A stretch of 64,000 bases of DNA from Acanthosepion esculentum. Lineage: Eukaryota > Mollusca > Cephalopoda > Sepiida > Sepiidae. The notes below the pieces were generated by a model. That model ran no database searches and had not been told where the DNA came from. It saw only the letters and a program-made list of their open reading frames with translations. Position 1 is the stretch's first letter; each line of letters starts with the position of its first letter. A program made the position numbers and the translations under genes. Shown piece after piece: positions 11,347 through 22,959 of this stretch. The stretch lies in contig OZ038488.1 in assembly GCA_964036315.1 (NCBI GenBank), positions 64,817,909 to 64,881,908 on the forward strand, written 5' to 3'.

Positions 11347-11501
11347 GAAGTGTACCTTACATACTCGTGTATAGTTCGAAGAGCACCTTGCATACTCGTG
11401 TATAGTGCGAAAAGTACCTTATATACTCGTGTATATTGCGAAGAGTACCTTATATACTTGTATATAGTGCGAAGAGTACCTTACATAGGCGTGTATAGTG
11501 T
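11347..11501 (+). repeat. 31-bp minisatellite, 5 units
   Basis: Five units of about 31 bp built on GAAGAGTACCTTACATACTC plus GTGTATAGTGC lie in the core of the nested element. Units differ by 1-4 bases. Confidence 0.9.
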
Positions 11502-11946
11502 GAGTTTTCATGATGTTTTTTACGCAAAACATCGCACTTTACACAGGTAATTTTTTTGAAGAGGTTAAAAATCATGCATTTCCAGCGACCAGTTACATAT
11601 AGCATGATAGATTTTTCTGGGGGGTTTAAAATTCATGCATTTTCGGTGACAGTAACCTACCTGCTAGGCCCACATTCTCCCGGTACCTTTGGCTAACCAT
11701 AACAGTACAGATAAGCTCCTTTAGTTTGCCACCCGTAGCCTTAATTCTTTCTTTCTGTTGCTACATGAAAAGTAGAACGTCATTCATATAAGTGCCGTTT
11801 AAAATCTACAAATACCTTATAAAAACGAAGAATTAACACTGTGTTTTTTTTTCTTCAATTTACGTTCATCTTCGTTCGCATGTGTTTACATCGCTGGGGA
11901 TTAACTTTGCAACGGCACCCCTTTTGTCTGATACGTATCTATACCG

Positions 11947-12425
11947 TGTCGGAGTTAGCTCCTCCTCAGTTTCCTTAATCCTTCAACGGGGGTCTCTCTC
12001 TCTCTCTCTCCCCCTGACTATAAATACTGGCTGACCCTTCGCATCTCGCTTTTCCGATCCAGGCTTTGGGTCGCTACTTCGCGCGGAGGCGAGGTAAAAT
12101 CTCCCTTTTTCCACTTACACCATTATGGGACCTCTCACAGATACAGCGTTTCCCAAATTCCGGGAACGCACTAAGAACAATACACGTACGTACGAACACT
12201 TACAACACACACACATAATTTCTCCATACAAACACTATGTGACTTTTCATGTCTTTGTGTATTAATATATATATTTCTTTACCCATGTATATCGGTCTTG
12301 TTTGTTTTCTTTGTCTTCTTTGGAATTAATTAAACCCCAACATTTTCATGTAGTTGGACCGGCTAGCAGGAAATTTTAACCTTTTCTGATATCTCTTCAC
12401 ATCTTCACCCCCACGGTCCGCTACA
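11947..12425 (+). repeat. right LTR of nested element
   Basis: Same ends as the left copy. It has a longer TCTC run after GGGGTCTC. It is followed by the ACAT duplication. Confidence 0.8.
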
Positions 12426-12429
12426 ACAT

Positions 12430-13178
12430 AACCAAATGATTAGTGTGCGCCTATAGTACCCGTAATAAAAAGAAACGAGAAAGTTCGAATATTTGTAGAC
12501 ATGAAAAAGCTGAATCTAGCAGTGAAAAGGGAACATTACATGTTACTAAATTTAGATGATATTTCATCTAAATTAAATAGGGCTAATTTTTTTTCTAAAT
12601 TGGATGCTACCAGAGGATTCTACCAAATTAAGTTAAGTAAAGAAAACTATCTACTCAGGACTTTCATTACTCCTTTTGGGAGATATTGCTTCAAAAGATT
12701 ACCTTTTGGTATAACATCAGCTCCGGAAATCTTTCAAATAAAGATAGAATTAGTGAAAAATATTCAAGGAGTCGAAACAGTCATCGACGATGTTCTAATC
12801 TACGACAGAACTATAGAAGAACACGACGAAAGACTAAAAACTGTTCTTAAAACTTTACAAAAAGCCGGACTCAAGCTTAATAAAGAAAAGAGTGAATTTA
12901 AAAAGACACGACTAGAATATTTTGGATATATAATTTGTGGAGACAGAATTCAACCCAGCAAGAAAAGACTAAAAGCCTTTCAGGAGTTACCTGCAACTAC
13001 AAATTTAACTGAATACGTACAAATTGAAAAAGACTGTTTGAGCTGTGTATGGGCACGTGAAAAGTTTGACAGATATGTCATTGGACTTGAATCTTTTAAA
13101 CCCTTAACGGACTATAAACCACTGATACCTTTAATAAATACACATGATCTGTACAATGACCCATTACGATGTCAATGA
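12430..13178 (+). pseudogene. gypsy RT and start of RNase H
   Basis: From 12430 the RT fingers continue (CAPIVPVIKRN, KVRIFVDMKKLN), then LDATRGFYQIKL (motif A region), FKRLPFGITSAPE, and the catalytic region VIDDVLIYD (one of the paired Asp motifs). After LKAFQELPATTNLTE the text jumps to VQIEKDCLSCVWAREKFDRY, which belongs to RNase H. Roughly 90-100 residues between them are missing, though the frame stays open. In-frame stops lie just before 12501. Confidence 0.85.
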
Positions 13179-13299
13179 TTTCTGATGAGACTGAGGAGAT
13201 ATAACTCAGTAGCAGAACACGCTCCGGGGAAGGCGCTAGTTGTGCCTCATACACTACCAAGAAGTCCTTTATCAAACACAGTAATACCAGCAAAGATGT

Positions 13300-14100
13300 G
13301 GGTGTATACACAGACTGTGTGGCAAGAACCAGACCAGCATCGGATAAGAAATTAAATGAAATAAAAATAGCTACTCAACAGGACACTGTATTACAGGAAA
13401 TAATACATCTCACACTAAATGAATGAACAGACAAAGAAGGAAGAATAAAAGAAGGCACAAGGTCATATTTTCCAAATCGAAATAAATTGCCAGTTCATGA
13501 CAATTTACTATGGTTTCAGGACAGAATTGCCATACCTTAAAAAATTAGAACAGAAATATTAAGGAGACTTCATAATAGTCAAATGTCGAGAAAGAGCCAA
13601 AGAATCGGTGTGGTGGACTAAAATATCTCAAGAGTTGGAGGAGTATCTAAAAAAAACCGCTCGTTTTGTAACATACACCGCCCAACAAATAAAAAGGAAA
13701 AATTAAAAATAACACCACTCCCTCAAGGTCCATGGCAAAGAATTGCTACAGACATTTTCACTCACCGATGATACCAATATATCGCCGCAATAGATTATTT
13801 CTCAAGATATATAGAAATAGAAAAGCTTAATCCAATGACAAGCGAATACGTGATAGGGAAGTTGAAAAATTACTTCTCGCGTTGGGGAATTCCTATTGAA
13901 CTTGTCAGTGATAATGGGAAACAATTCTCAAGTTACGCTTTCAAAGATTTTACAGTCATTTATGGATTTAAGCACATAACATCAAGTTCACATTATCCTC
14001 AAGCAAATGGAGAAGCGGAAAGCGTGGTTGAAATAGCTAAGAGAATTTTGCAACAGACACATTTCAAGCATTAATGTCGTACCGGAGTGCGCCAATTCAA
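13300..14100 (+). pseudogene. gypsy integrase remnant
   Basis: After broken linker frames the integrase core is readable: GPWQRIATDIF (first Asp), YFSRYIEI, ELVSDNGKQFSS (second Asp) and HYPQANGEAESVVE (catalytic Glu region), ending near 14074. The DDE residues are present, but stops lie between the first Asp segment and the rest. Confidence 0.8.
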
Positions 14101-14680
14101 GCCACAGTATTATTCCCACTGAATTAATTATGGGAAAGAAAATAAGAACTGCATTACCTTAAACCCCACCCCCCAAGTTATTGCCAACATGGCCCGATTT
14201 CACACGTGACAAGGAGAGAGACAAACTGGCAAAAACAGAATGGAAAAAAATTTTAACAGATTCCATGGTGTCAGAAATTTGCCAACTCTAAAAAGAGGAG
14301 ATAGGAAAAAAAATAGATAAACAGATATGTTGGAACGATCAAGTCAGCAAACAGTAACAACAGATCATATATTGTGACAATTAATCAAGGGGATTTCCGA
14401 AGAAATAGGAAACATATTTAATTTTCAGATTTTGAAAATAGACATGTAAGAATAAAAAATGAATGATCAGTACAAGGATCTTCAAACAAATAATAGTACA
14501 AGAGAAAGTACGAGAAAAACAAGGCGAGGACGAAAAATACAAACTCCAAAATATCTGCTTGATTCCACAAAGTGAGTGGGTTATCGCCCTTGTACTGTAA
14601 CCAACAAAAACTTTGTTTTGTTATTATTTATTTTATAATTTGAAAAAGTTATCAACTAATAAGGAAAATAAATTACCTTA

Positions 14681-14690
14681 GGAAAGAGGA
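14681..14690 (+). other. polypurine tract of gypsy element
   Basis: GGAAAGAGGA directly precedes the 3' LTR start TGTTATAAC, as expected for plus-strand priming. Confidence 0.65.
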
Positions 14691-14873
14691 TGTTATAACA
14701 ACATCAATAATGAAGATGATGATAGTAAGGACTTCCGATCCCACTAGGAAATGCTGGGTCAAGACGGATCCAGCGGGGCAGTTTAAACAAATGAGTCAAG
14801 TTTACCACATGCCATGTCGTCTTTGTGTTGCGCCGACTGTTCAGCGGCCAGTCTCAGATATCTTTCCACCCCA
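14691..14873 (+). repeat. 3' LTR of gypsy element, internally deleted
   Basis: 183 bp against 668 bp for the 5' LTR. The first 18 bp and the last ~170 bp match. The U3-like middle is absent. Confidence 0.75.
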
Positions 14874-16199
14874 AGCCCAGGGGAACAGATCCGAAACTCG
14901 CCCAAATAATATATTAATTACAATAAGGCCTTAGTAAAGAAAAATATACCAAGATAAATAGGATTAAGTTTTCGAGCCAAATTAATTATGCTCTTAATCT
15001 CTACGTTTTTCGTCGAATTTCTTAATCCGACTACAGCGAGCTACTGCAAAGTCACTCCAAAATTAAAAATCTTCGCCCCCAGGGAAACGACGATATTTGA
15101 GATAGCCCTCCAGTTCTGGCTGTAAGTTGCACTATAACTTGGCCTTTAGTAAAGAACGTCATGGAGTGAGCCAGAAAAAAATGGAAGTTTAGCTATCTCT
15201 ATGTCTATCTGTCTGCCTGAATCTCCGTCGCTCTCTTTCCCCCCTCTTTCTCCCCCTCTCTTTCCCCCCTCTTTCTCCCCCTCTCTCACTTTCTCACTCA
15301 CTCACTTCCTTTCTCTCACTTTTTCTAACAAGTAGTTAGTAAAATTTCCCGATGATGTGTAATAAATAGTCTTAATTCGGACTGTAAGAAGAAACCTTTC
15401 TCCCGGTGAAAAAAATACCTAATTTGATTGTCAACAAGAGGCAGATAGAGGAAAACCTTAGTATATAGGTCCTAAGAGAGCAGTGAAAACGAACGTGATG
15501 ACGCTACCGACCTGGGTTCACTTTCAGACAGCAACAACGGTTGCTAAATATCCTATCGGGCCACTTCGACGATCACTAGTCGTGTAAAGAAGTTGAACCA
15601 CGAACCTTCAGTCAGATAAGCAATCACATAAAAAATTGTGATATTACGCTATTATTTTAAGTAGGCAAAGTATGATTACCTTTAAAATCACCATTAGAAA
15701 AGTTAGATTTTATACGCAATTATTTCAGCACTGAAACCGGTCATATCAATGTGCCAATCTTAGTTTAGTAAGAAACAAAGGTTGTTTTCGGAACATTTTG
15801 TTACGGCAATTCTCCAAATGGGAACAATCTGCCTTTAAAATCAGCATTTGAATTTTTGGGCTTTGAAAATTGACCTCTGGTTCCAATGGAAAATATTTAC
15901 CTATTTCTTTTTTTATCTTTGGAACTTCTGTCTTGGAATCTTCATAAATAGTATGCATGCGGTTGCACACTGCTAACAAAATATGGTCATACTGCTTAAC
16001 AGTATAGATGTTTCCTTTGAACAGTAGGAGAAGCATCACCTAGCTCTGCCATTAACCTAATAGCACAGCCATCGACGGCTTCCCAACAGTTTCACCTAGT
16101 CGATTCCACTTACTCGTTGTATAGTTTACATAAAAAAACAACAACAACTGTGCCACACGCTGGGATCGTCTCCCTAAGATTATATTATTAATCAATGAC
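14874..16199. other. unannotated DNA with CT-rich tract
   Basis: Nothing recognised except a (CT/CCCC)-rich stretch at about 15220-15330. Confidence 0.4.
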
Positions 16200-16202
16200 A
16201 TA

Positions 16203-16272
16203 CTTAATTAACATAGCGAAATTCGAACTCGGATCTCATAGTCGGAAAGCTAACGTTTCAGCTACATCATTT
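16203..16272 (-). mobile_element. tRNA-like SINE head remnant
   Basis: On the minus strand GAAACGTTAGCTTTCCGACT is followed by GATCCGAGTTCGAATTTCG, which contains a B-box-like GAGTTCGAATT. The spacing is tRNA-like. The body is not identified. Confidence 0.4.
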
Positions 16273-16984
16273 TTTTTGTTACTATTCATATAATCTTATA
16301 ACTATTACATTAAATAATTTAAAATTATAAAGACCGCCGAGGGTGTCTGTTAAATCGGTGTCAAGTCCCTTTCTGTTTATAGAATTTGTATAATTATTTG
16401 CAGGTAAATAAATAAGAAGACCTAATCTATGACACTGTAATAATATTTTGACTTCTTTTGTCTTTGGTCAGTAAGTGTTATTTCCAAATTACTTCTATTT
16501 AGAAAGCAAAGGAAATGACTATTATTCCATTCAAACTTTTGTGACCTGGACATCGATGTTTTGAAACTAAGATATTTTCCATTACATTCCAGACAGTTTC
16601 AGCGCTAAGTTGCTGAAGGAGAATTTTTTAGAAGTTTCAAGAACTTTCGAGGTGATTCTAAAAGTTTCAAGAATTTTTAGAATGTTCTGGCAACATAGAT
16701 GACATTATAAACATAAGGAAAGTAAGCTAAACAGTTCAGTTTACTTCTGGCTGTTCAAGTGCAAACAAGATGTCGCTGAGAGATGCATTCGTCACAGATG
16801 GCATAAAAATGTTGTAAGCATCCAACAGTCATATCCGTGGCGAATTTATCAAGACAAGAGCGAAAAAGTTCTCTATCGCAACAGTGTAAGTCTTGCAAAG
16901 CATATTTCAGCACGCCTGTTGAGGATCAAGACAAACCCTGGGTACCTCATTTCGCCTGTGAACACCGTAAAAGAACTCTAGAAG

Positions 16985-17563
16985 GTAACATGGAAAGTTT
17001 TGCTTGTTTAGATAGTGGAATTTTTAAGTGTAAAAGTTTTGGATCTTTTTAAAATTTAAAAAATTTTTTACTTTTTTTTTTTTATACCAGTGTTATTCAA
17101 AATATATATAAAATATGTTTAAAAAATCGCGCATTAGTGTCCACAGTATTATGTATGTTTTCTATACTGAATCACTGGCAAGAACCATAAAAGTACGGAA
17201 TATTAGCAATGTTCTGTATTCAAGATTCCATATTTTGAGGACATTTGCTACATTAATTGGGGTCTAAAGTCAGAATTTTACATATCTATCGCATGATTTT
17301 TTTAAATTTCAAATAACAAAAATGACATTTTTTAGAATTTTTTAATAATACTGGGTGAAATATATTTGTATTTTTATACTGTTGAGGGGTCTTCCCATTT
17401 TCACACAAATGGTCTCACCCAGGGTATACATATACTACTGCTAGTAGATACCAGAGAGAGAGAGGGGGAGGGAGAGGGGTCGAACGTCGAAAGGAACGAG
17501 CGAGTAAGAGTCAAAGTGAGCGAGCATGTAGACCCAGTAAGAAGTCATACGTCGATATCAAAG

Positions 17564-17633
<70 letters not shown>

Positions 17634-17801
17634 CTACTAACCCCGCATTCCTGGAACTACTAACCTGTATTACCAGTTTGTATTATTACGTTAATACATT
17701 TATTTTCCTATATACATTCTTGGCGTTTGTTATTATTTGATACCGGATTTCATCCCGGAATCCACAACATATACTCATATTTTTATTTTGCTCTTTTGCA
17801 G
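16985..17801 (+). other. predicted intron of the decayed gene
   Basis: Starts GTAACA after CTAGAAG and ends TTTGCTCTTTTGCAG. Joining the flanks keeps the family reading frame as a phase-1 intron. It holds the (TA)n tract at 17568-17631. Confidence 0.65.
17568..17631. repeat. (TA)n microsatellite
   Basis: About 32 uninterrupted TA units within the predicted intron. Confidence 0.95.
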
Positions 17802-18938
17802 AATTATACAGAGAGAAAAATAGAACCATGAAATTCGTAATCCTACGAATTTGGATGGAACCAACTGACCACTCAAGCAATTACTTCTGCATGGTGGTCT
17901 CTTCCAAACGGCGAGCTGACAAGAATGCGCCTGCTATTATATATCCAGACCGTTTGTCATCTATCGCCCCAGGGCCACACTGCCCTGTGCTCCCCGTACC
18001 CACTCCTCCAAATTGAGAGCAGCCGTCTTCAGAAGAGAACAGCAATTCAGAAAAGATGAAGTCATTGATCCAGATTACAGAGGCGCGGCTGAGTAGAGAA
18101 ACCCATACTACCCCAACTAAAAAGACCTTAACGACCTGATCAGATATCTTGTTCTCACAAATTCCAGTGCCCAGCTTTTGACTTCGAGACTCAAACAGTG
18201 GAATTTGTAAGTGTGAAAGTCGCGGCTCAGTGAAGACGACACCGCTGTTTTTCAAGCTCCTTCACCCAAAATGGGATTTGCTTCTGCCACAGTGTGACCG
18301 GTCTGTTTGAGGCAATTGGGATAGTCTGTAACCCCCAGCGAGAGGCGCCTCTTCAGCGACAGCTCATCCAGGAGCCTTAAAGCCATGCTGCTTCATAACA
18401 GGAGCATGTATCCATCTCTTCTAGCAGCTCAAATTGAAATACAGCAGTCAAGATCTTGCTAGAAGCCTTGAGATATAAAGAGTATGGTCGGTATGTTATC
18501 AGAGACTTCAAAATGGTGGCCTTCTTGATGGGTCTCCAAGGCGGCTTTGCTTTTGGGACAGCAGGCATACTGCAGCACACTTCCACAGGCAGGACGGGCT
18601 ATAGCGGACCAAGTTCAGTGTGAGGATGAACAACGTCAAATAGGAGCTACTGTTGGACACCTGGAAAGTATTGTTTCCTTTATTGCATTTAAAATTGAGC
18701 TTTATGAAACAAGTTGTCACAGCTCAAGATTTGCAGCCTTCAAGTACTTCCAAGATTTTTGCCTAAGCTGTCTGCGGAAAAAGTCAAAGCCAGTGTCTTC
18801 GTCGGACCAGAAATAAGATCATAAAGTGCAAGGATTTTCCCAAGAAGCTCACTAGGGCAAAAAAAATCAACGCGTAACAGCTTTTTTGCACTGGTTCGGA
18901 ACTCTCTGAGGAATCACAAGGCCGAAAACTATGTGGAG

Positions 18939-19823
18939 CCCCGTTTCAGAATTGTAGAAAAATGCTAATTGATTTAAATACTGTTACTGAAAACTCATTT
19001 TTTCTACACTGACCGGCTCACAGAAAGTAATTCATTTTTGTACAAAACCGGCTCCACATTTGAATCTTTACATATATTAATCAACCAGCGACGTCGAATG
19101 AGAAGTGCAGTATTCTTTGAATTGGGAGACGATGAAATATCTCTTAAATCTAAAATTTTCGAGGCTCAACTTTAGAATATGATCGACAATATTTTCCCTC
19201 CTTAAAAGGAATATTTAAAAAGTGGGAAAATATATATTAGCCAATAAGCTTGAGATTAATAAGTCTAAATTTTAGATTCATCCAAAGCCTACTATTTTAT
19301 TATAAATATGATTAATTCTTGTAAACTAACTAGTCTTTCAGTGAACCTTTGACCAGGGTGTTTTTCGATCGTTTGTTACACAAACGAAACTGAAATTCTC
19401 GCACTTAATCAAGTACTCACATCTTTCGCATATTTATTCAAGTATACAATATTACAAAAATTATGTTTAGCTATAGAGACGACATTCCGCTAACTTGTTT
19501 ACACGCGGCGACAGTAGTAACTAACTTCTCTGTCTTTATTTCATGCGGCTTACTACTGGAATTTCATACACACAGTGAAAACAATGTAAGCCGGTGTCAC
19601 ATAGATCTGCGCACATATAGATGCATTTTCCGTTTATCCAATTCATTCGGTTGTGCTGTAAAAAAAAAAGATACACAAAATATTTTGTGTGAAGTTGCTC
19701 TTTGTAATTTATTTATTTCAATTTGAAAGAAAAATACATTCAAATAAATAAAATTATTGAATTTTATAAAACCGTGTTTGAAGATTAACTTAATTCTTCG
19801 TTTATACACGCATATTCGGCTAC
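18939..19823. mobile_element. 885-bp insertion with 12-bp target duplication, type unknown
   Basis: AACTATGTGGAG occurs at 18927-18938 and again at 19824-19835. The protein family reads ENYVE on the left and NYVEFVETL on the right, so removing one copy plus the intervening DNA restores continuity. The insert has no recognised ORF or long inverted ends. A 12-bp duplication suggests target-primed insertion of a retroelement, but no poly(A) is visible. Confidence 0.7.
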
Positions 19824-20359
19824 AACTATGTGGAGTTTGTTGAGACCCTGATGAAGAACTACAGCAAAATGGGCTGCAGGATGTCCCTCAGTCCATATCC
19901 TTGATACTCATCTTGATAAATTCAAGGACATGAGGGCGTACTCAGAAGAGAAAGCGAGTGCTTTCACCAGGATATACTTGACTTTGAACGCCACTACCAA
20001 GGATCGTATAACGAAAATATGATAGGAGTCTATATTTGCGAGAGTAATTTACAGTATAAGCGTAAATCGCAAAATACTAAATCACTTCTACATTTTTGTG
20101 GTCTCTGTTGTGTAATCGTACAATAAATAAATGCTACTTCTGAATCATATGTCGTTTTCTTCCTACTCTACGTGAACTAAAATGCTCATATTCACCAGTT
20201 GTCCTAATGGGAATCGGTAAAATTTAGAAATATCAATATCCTGGTCACAAATGCAAAGTTTAAAGGCAATATTAGCCATTTTTCATACTTTGTAGGCATA
20301 AGCAAACAGGAAATAACAGTTGCTAACCAAGGACAAATGGTGATACATTAAATCAATCA

Positions 20360-20455
20360 CATATTTAAATAATTGACCAAAGTGAAATTTGAACCCGGAA
20401 TTCATCGCCGGAAAGCTAAGACGCTAACCATTCAGTCACTATTTCAACTACAGAT
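20360..20455 (-). mobile_element. tRNA-like SINE head
   Basis: The minus strand reads GTGACTGAATGGTTAGCGTC, then a GAATTCCGGGTTCAAATTTC B-box region. The spacing is tRNA-like, but the A box is weak. Confidence 0.5.
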
Positions 20456-20494
20456 ATATATTAATAGCTTTGTTTGGCAAAAGTATGCGAACCC

Positions 20495-20572
20495 CAGTGA
20501 AGTTCGAACTCGTTATAATGGTCTGCAAGTCCGGCTTGCTAATGGCTATTCCACAACTGGATGTCCTTAAAG
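20495..20572 (-). mobile_element. second tRNA-like SINE head
   Basis: The minus strand reads GTTGTGGAATAGCCATTAGC, then GAGTTCGAACTTCAC (B-box-like). It lies next to and in the same orientation as the head at 20360-20455. Confidence 0.45.
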
Positions 20573-21850
20573 AGACGGGTTCGTTGACGTGTCAATAAAT
20601 TATATTTCTTTTAATTTCTCTTCCTTTCTCCAAACGGGAAAAGAAAATGCAATATGATACCTAAATTGACATCTTCCTGTCGGTTTTATTATCTATGTAT
20701 AGATAACTACAAGTTCAGGGTTTCATTGGTGGATAGCCGGTGTAACTAATCAAGATTATGTTAGCAATGAGCACTGTGGATTTCTCTAATCTTCCTAGTT
20801 CAGTCGTGAAAGAGGCAAGGCGTTCCGACGGCGTCTAACGTTTTCAGATCTACTTCCTTCCACCCACCGACTCCCCGCCATTAATGTTCAGCTACTATCA
20901 ACACCCGCCTGCCCATAACTTTCTGACTGAAGTTCCCGACCCACCACAGCGTTGGTGCCATAGCTCAACAGCAGACATTCAACAATTTTTCTTACTTTTC
21001 TGGGTTTTTTTTTTGTTAATAAGTCTTGCTACTGTGTGCGAGATTGATTTAACGGCCAAGTTCAGCTTTTAATTGCAATGTCGTGGAGTATGTCGATACT
21101 CAAGTGCTTAGCTTTCACGAGGAAAACGAAGCTTACAAACGAGCTGCGTAGTTCTTTTATTGTAAACGATTTGAATGTTATAATTATTTTTAGTTATACT
21201 CACTATTGTTACGTTTTAGATGAATAATGTTAGCTATTTTTAAATTATTTGACGATTTATCGCCAGCACGGCCGGTGCGTACTACCAGCTATCTCCCTAT
21301 GCGTGGGGTCGGGGGCTGATTGGGGGCCTCAGGCAGTGTTTTGTGACCATCGCTATCTTATCAACATTTGCTTTTATCTACTAACATTTAAAACTAAGCA
21401 CAACTGATTAGTATTATTTAAAGGATGAAAATTTTTCATGGATTTTGACGTCATTCTGGGGTCTTTTTTGTTTTTTTTTTCGTCCAAATTCATGAATTTG
21501 TTTTGTTTTGCTCATGCTGAATCTCAAAAAATACTATAAAATTCACTATTCATATTTCATTGAATTTATGAATTTGGTTAGGCACCTCCGCTTTTCGCTA
21601 AAAAACAGCATAGCATGATAAAAAAGCCCAACTTAATAAAAACAAAGTTTTATCATAAAAATGTTTGCTATTATTAAGAGGAAAGACCAAAGTATCTTTT
21701 AATTACAACAGGGTTCGAAATTTTGGTTATAAATCCTGCTTTTTTACATCAGCGACAGAATTATTTTTTACAATTAAGTGTTTTTGCGCTTTTTCCAGTG
21801 AAAAACTGATTTTGAAATTCTAATAAAAGTCAAATAATTGTCGGATTTTA
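20573..21850. other. unannotated DNA
   Basis: No coding family or element recognised. Confidence 0.4.
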
Positions 21851-21896
21851 ATGAAACTTTCAGGACGTATTTGTGAATACGTCCTGAAAGTTTCAT
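21851..21896. repeat. perfect 21-bp inverted repeat, 4-nt loop
   Basis: Arms 21851-21871 (ATGAAACTTTCAGGACGTATT) and 21876-21896 are exact reverse complements around TGTG. Confidence 0.95.
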
Positions 21897-22959
21897 GAAT
21901 GAAATTATTTTTGAAATTATTTTTGAAATTTTTTGTTTTAGAAAATCTTGGTAATTTTTTTTAGATATGTTAACCTTTTCATGGAATTTAGAGAAATTAA
22001 ATTTTAGGTCCAAATTTTTTTATTAGTTAAAGGTAGGACTACTTAGAGAATGTAAATTCTCCAATTTTTTTCAGACTTTTGCTCGTTTTCTGAAAATCTG
22101 CTTCGAATGGTAAACTAAAAAATGTAATAAAACTATGGCATTAATTAAAAAAGAAAATAAGTTATATTAAAGGCAGTATTGTCTTAAGAAAATAAAAATT
22201 TTCGATGAAAAATGAATTTTTACAAGAATGTTTTTCATTTAAAAAATTTCAATCATAATAATTCATCATAATTTTAAAATCTTTTAAAATTTTGCATTAC
22301 TTTATTGATTTTAGGTGACATTATAATTAAGTGGAAACTATATTTACGAATCAAAAATTGAAAAGTTCATTATAAGTCATTTTGCATCAATATTTTTTTA
22401 AATAATTTTAAATTTTTTTTTCACTTTAAGCATTCCTATTTTTTTATCTATGGTAGTCTATACGTAACATTATTATGAAAAAGTCATGTGTTCTAAGAGT
22501 TGTCCTCTTTTTACGGAGAAATTCGCTTATCTCCAATTCGTTATTCATTGTTTATGTTTCAACAGGTTTTGAACATCATCCTTCATTTTTAAAACTTTAA
22601 AATTTAAAGTAAGTTTTACTTTTTTAATTCCTATTTCATTAAATATTTTTATGTATTTATTTTAGTGTGGGTCATAAATTGAGTTATCTCTATCATGGTA
22701 CTTCATCTCAGTTATTAAACTTTAAAATTAATCTAAGAAAATTTTATAGTATTGTAAATTTTATTATTTTTCATAAAGCATCTTCAAACTTACTTATTGC
22801 AAATAGTAAATTTAATCCTTTAGCTTTCAATTAAAGCTTAAAAGAAATCTTCAAGAATGCGTTTTCATTTTAAACCTTAGGTATTGAAAATTTATACCGA
22901 CTTAGTGGAGGTCTCAAGGTAAAATTATTCAACTTTTAACAAGAAAAATCTCAAGTCAA
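21897..22959. other. unannotated AT-rich DNA
   Basis: Very AT-rich. No feature recognised. Confidence 0.4.

Larger units (their letters stand above)
10679..12425 (+). mobile_element. nested non-coding LTR-like element, TSD ACAT
   Basis: Two direct repeats, 10679-11152 (474 bp) and 11947-12425 (479 bp), begin TGTCGGAGTTAGC and end CGGTCCGCTACA. They flank a core of about 794 bp. ACAT occurs at 10675-10678 and again at 12426-12429, a 4-bp target duplication. The insertion splits the gypsy RT. The core has no retroviral-type protein, and neither a convincing primer site after the left repeat nor a purine tract before the right one. Best called a non-autonomous LTR (TRIM-like) element. Confidence 0.8.
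8690..14873 (+). mobile_element. decayed Ty3/gypsy LTR retrotransposon
   Basis: Order of parts: 5' LTR (8690-9357), a possible primer site TGGTATCAAAG (9368-9378), gag with two CCHC knuckles, protease, RT, RNase H, integrase, a purine tract GGAAAGAGGA (14681-14690) and a 3' LTR (14691-14873). The RT fingers motifs and knuckle layout resemble the K02A2.6-like group of invertebrate gypsy elements. Multiple stops and frameshifts, a deletion at the RT/RNase H boundary, a nested insertion at 10679-12425 and unequal LTRs show it is inactive. No clean target duplication was found. Confidence 0.85.
16780..20140 (+). pseudogene. decayed copy of a multicopy invertebrate protein family of unknown function
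   Basis: Readable pieces appear in order. Exon 1 (to 16984): CKSCKAYFSTP, VEDQDKPWVPHFACEH, RTLE. Exon 2 (from 17802): TMKFVILRIW, EPTDHSSN, SKRRADKNAPAI, YPD, SSIAPGPHCPVLPVPTPP, then with frameshifts GLFEAIGIVCNP, KILLEALRY.EYG, VIRDFKMVAFLMGLQGG, KVKASVFVGPEI, RNHKAENYVE. After an insert (18939-19823): EFVETLMKNYSKMGCRMSL, HQDILDFERHYQGSYNENM. From memory, proteins with these words recur in many insect and mollusc genomes as uncharacterised multicopy proteins. The function is unknown to me. Exons are separated by a GT-AG intron, so this is not a processed copy. Several stops and frameshifts make it non-coding today. Confidence 0.7.

Noticed and set aside
11347..11501. CRISPR-like array of 31-bp units
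   Set aside because: Units are contiguous without spacers, so it is a minisatellite.
17366..17740. Coding exon around the (TA)n tract
   Set aside because: It lies within the predicted intron and its frame is mostly microsatellite.
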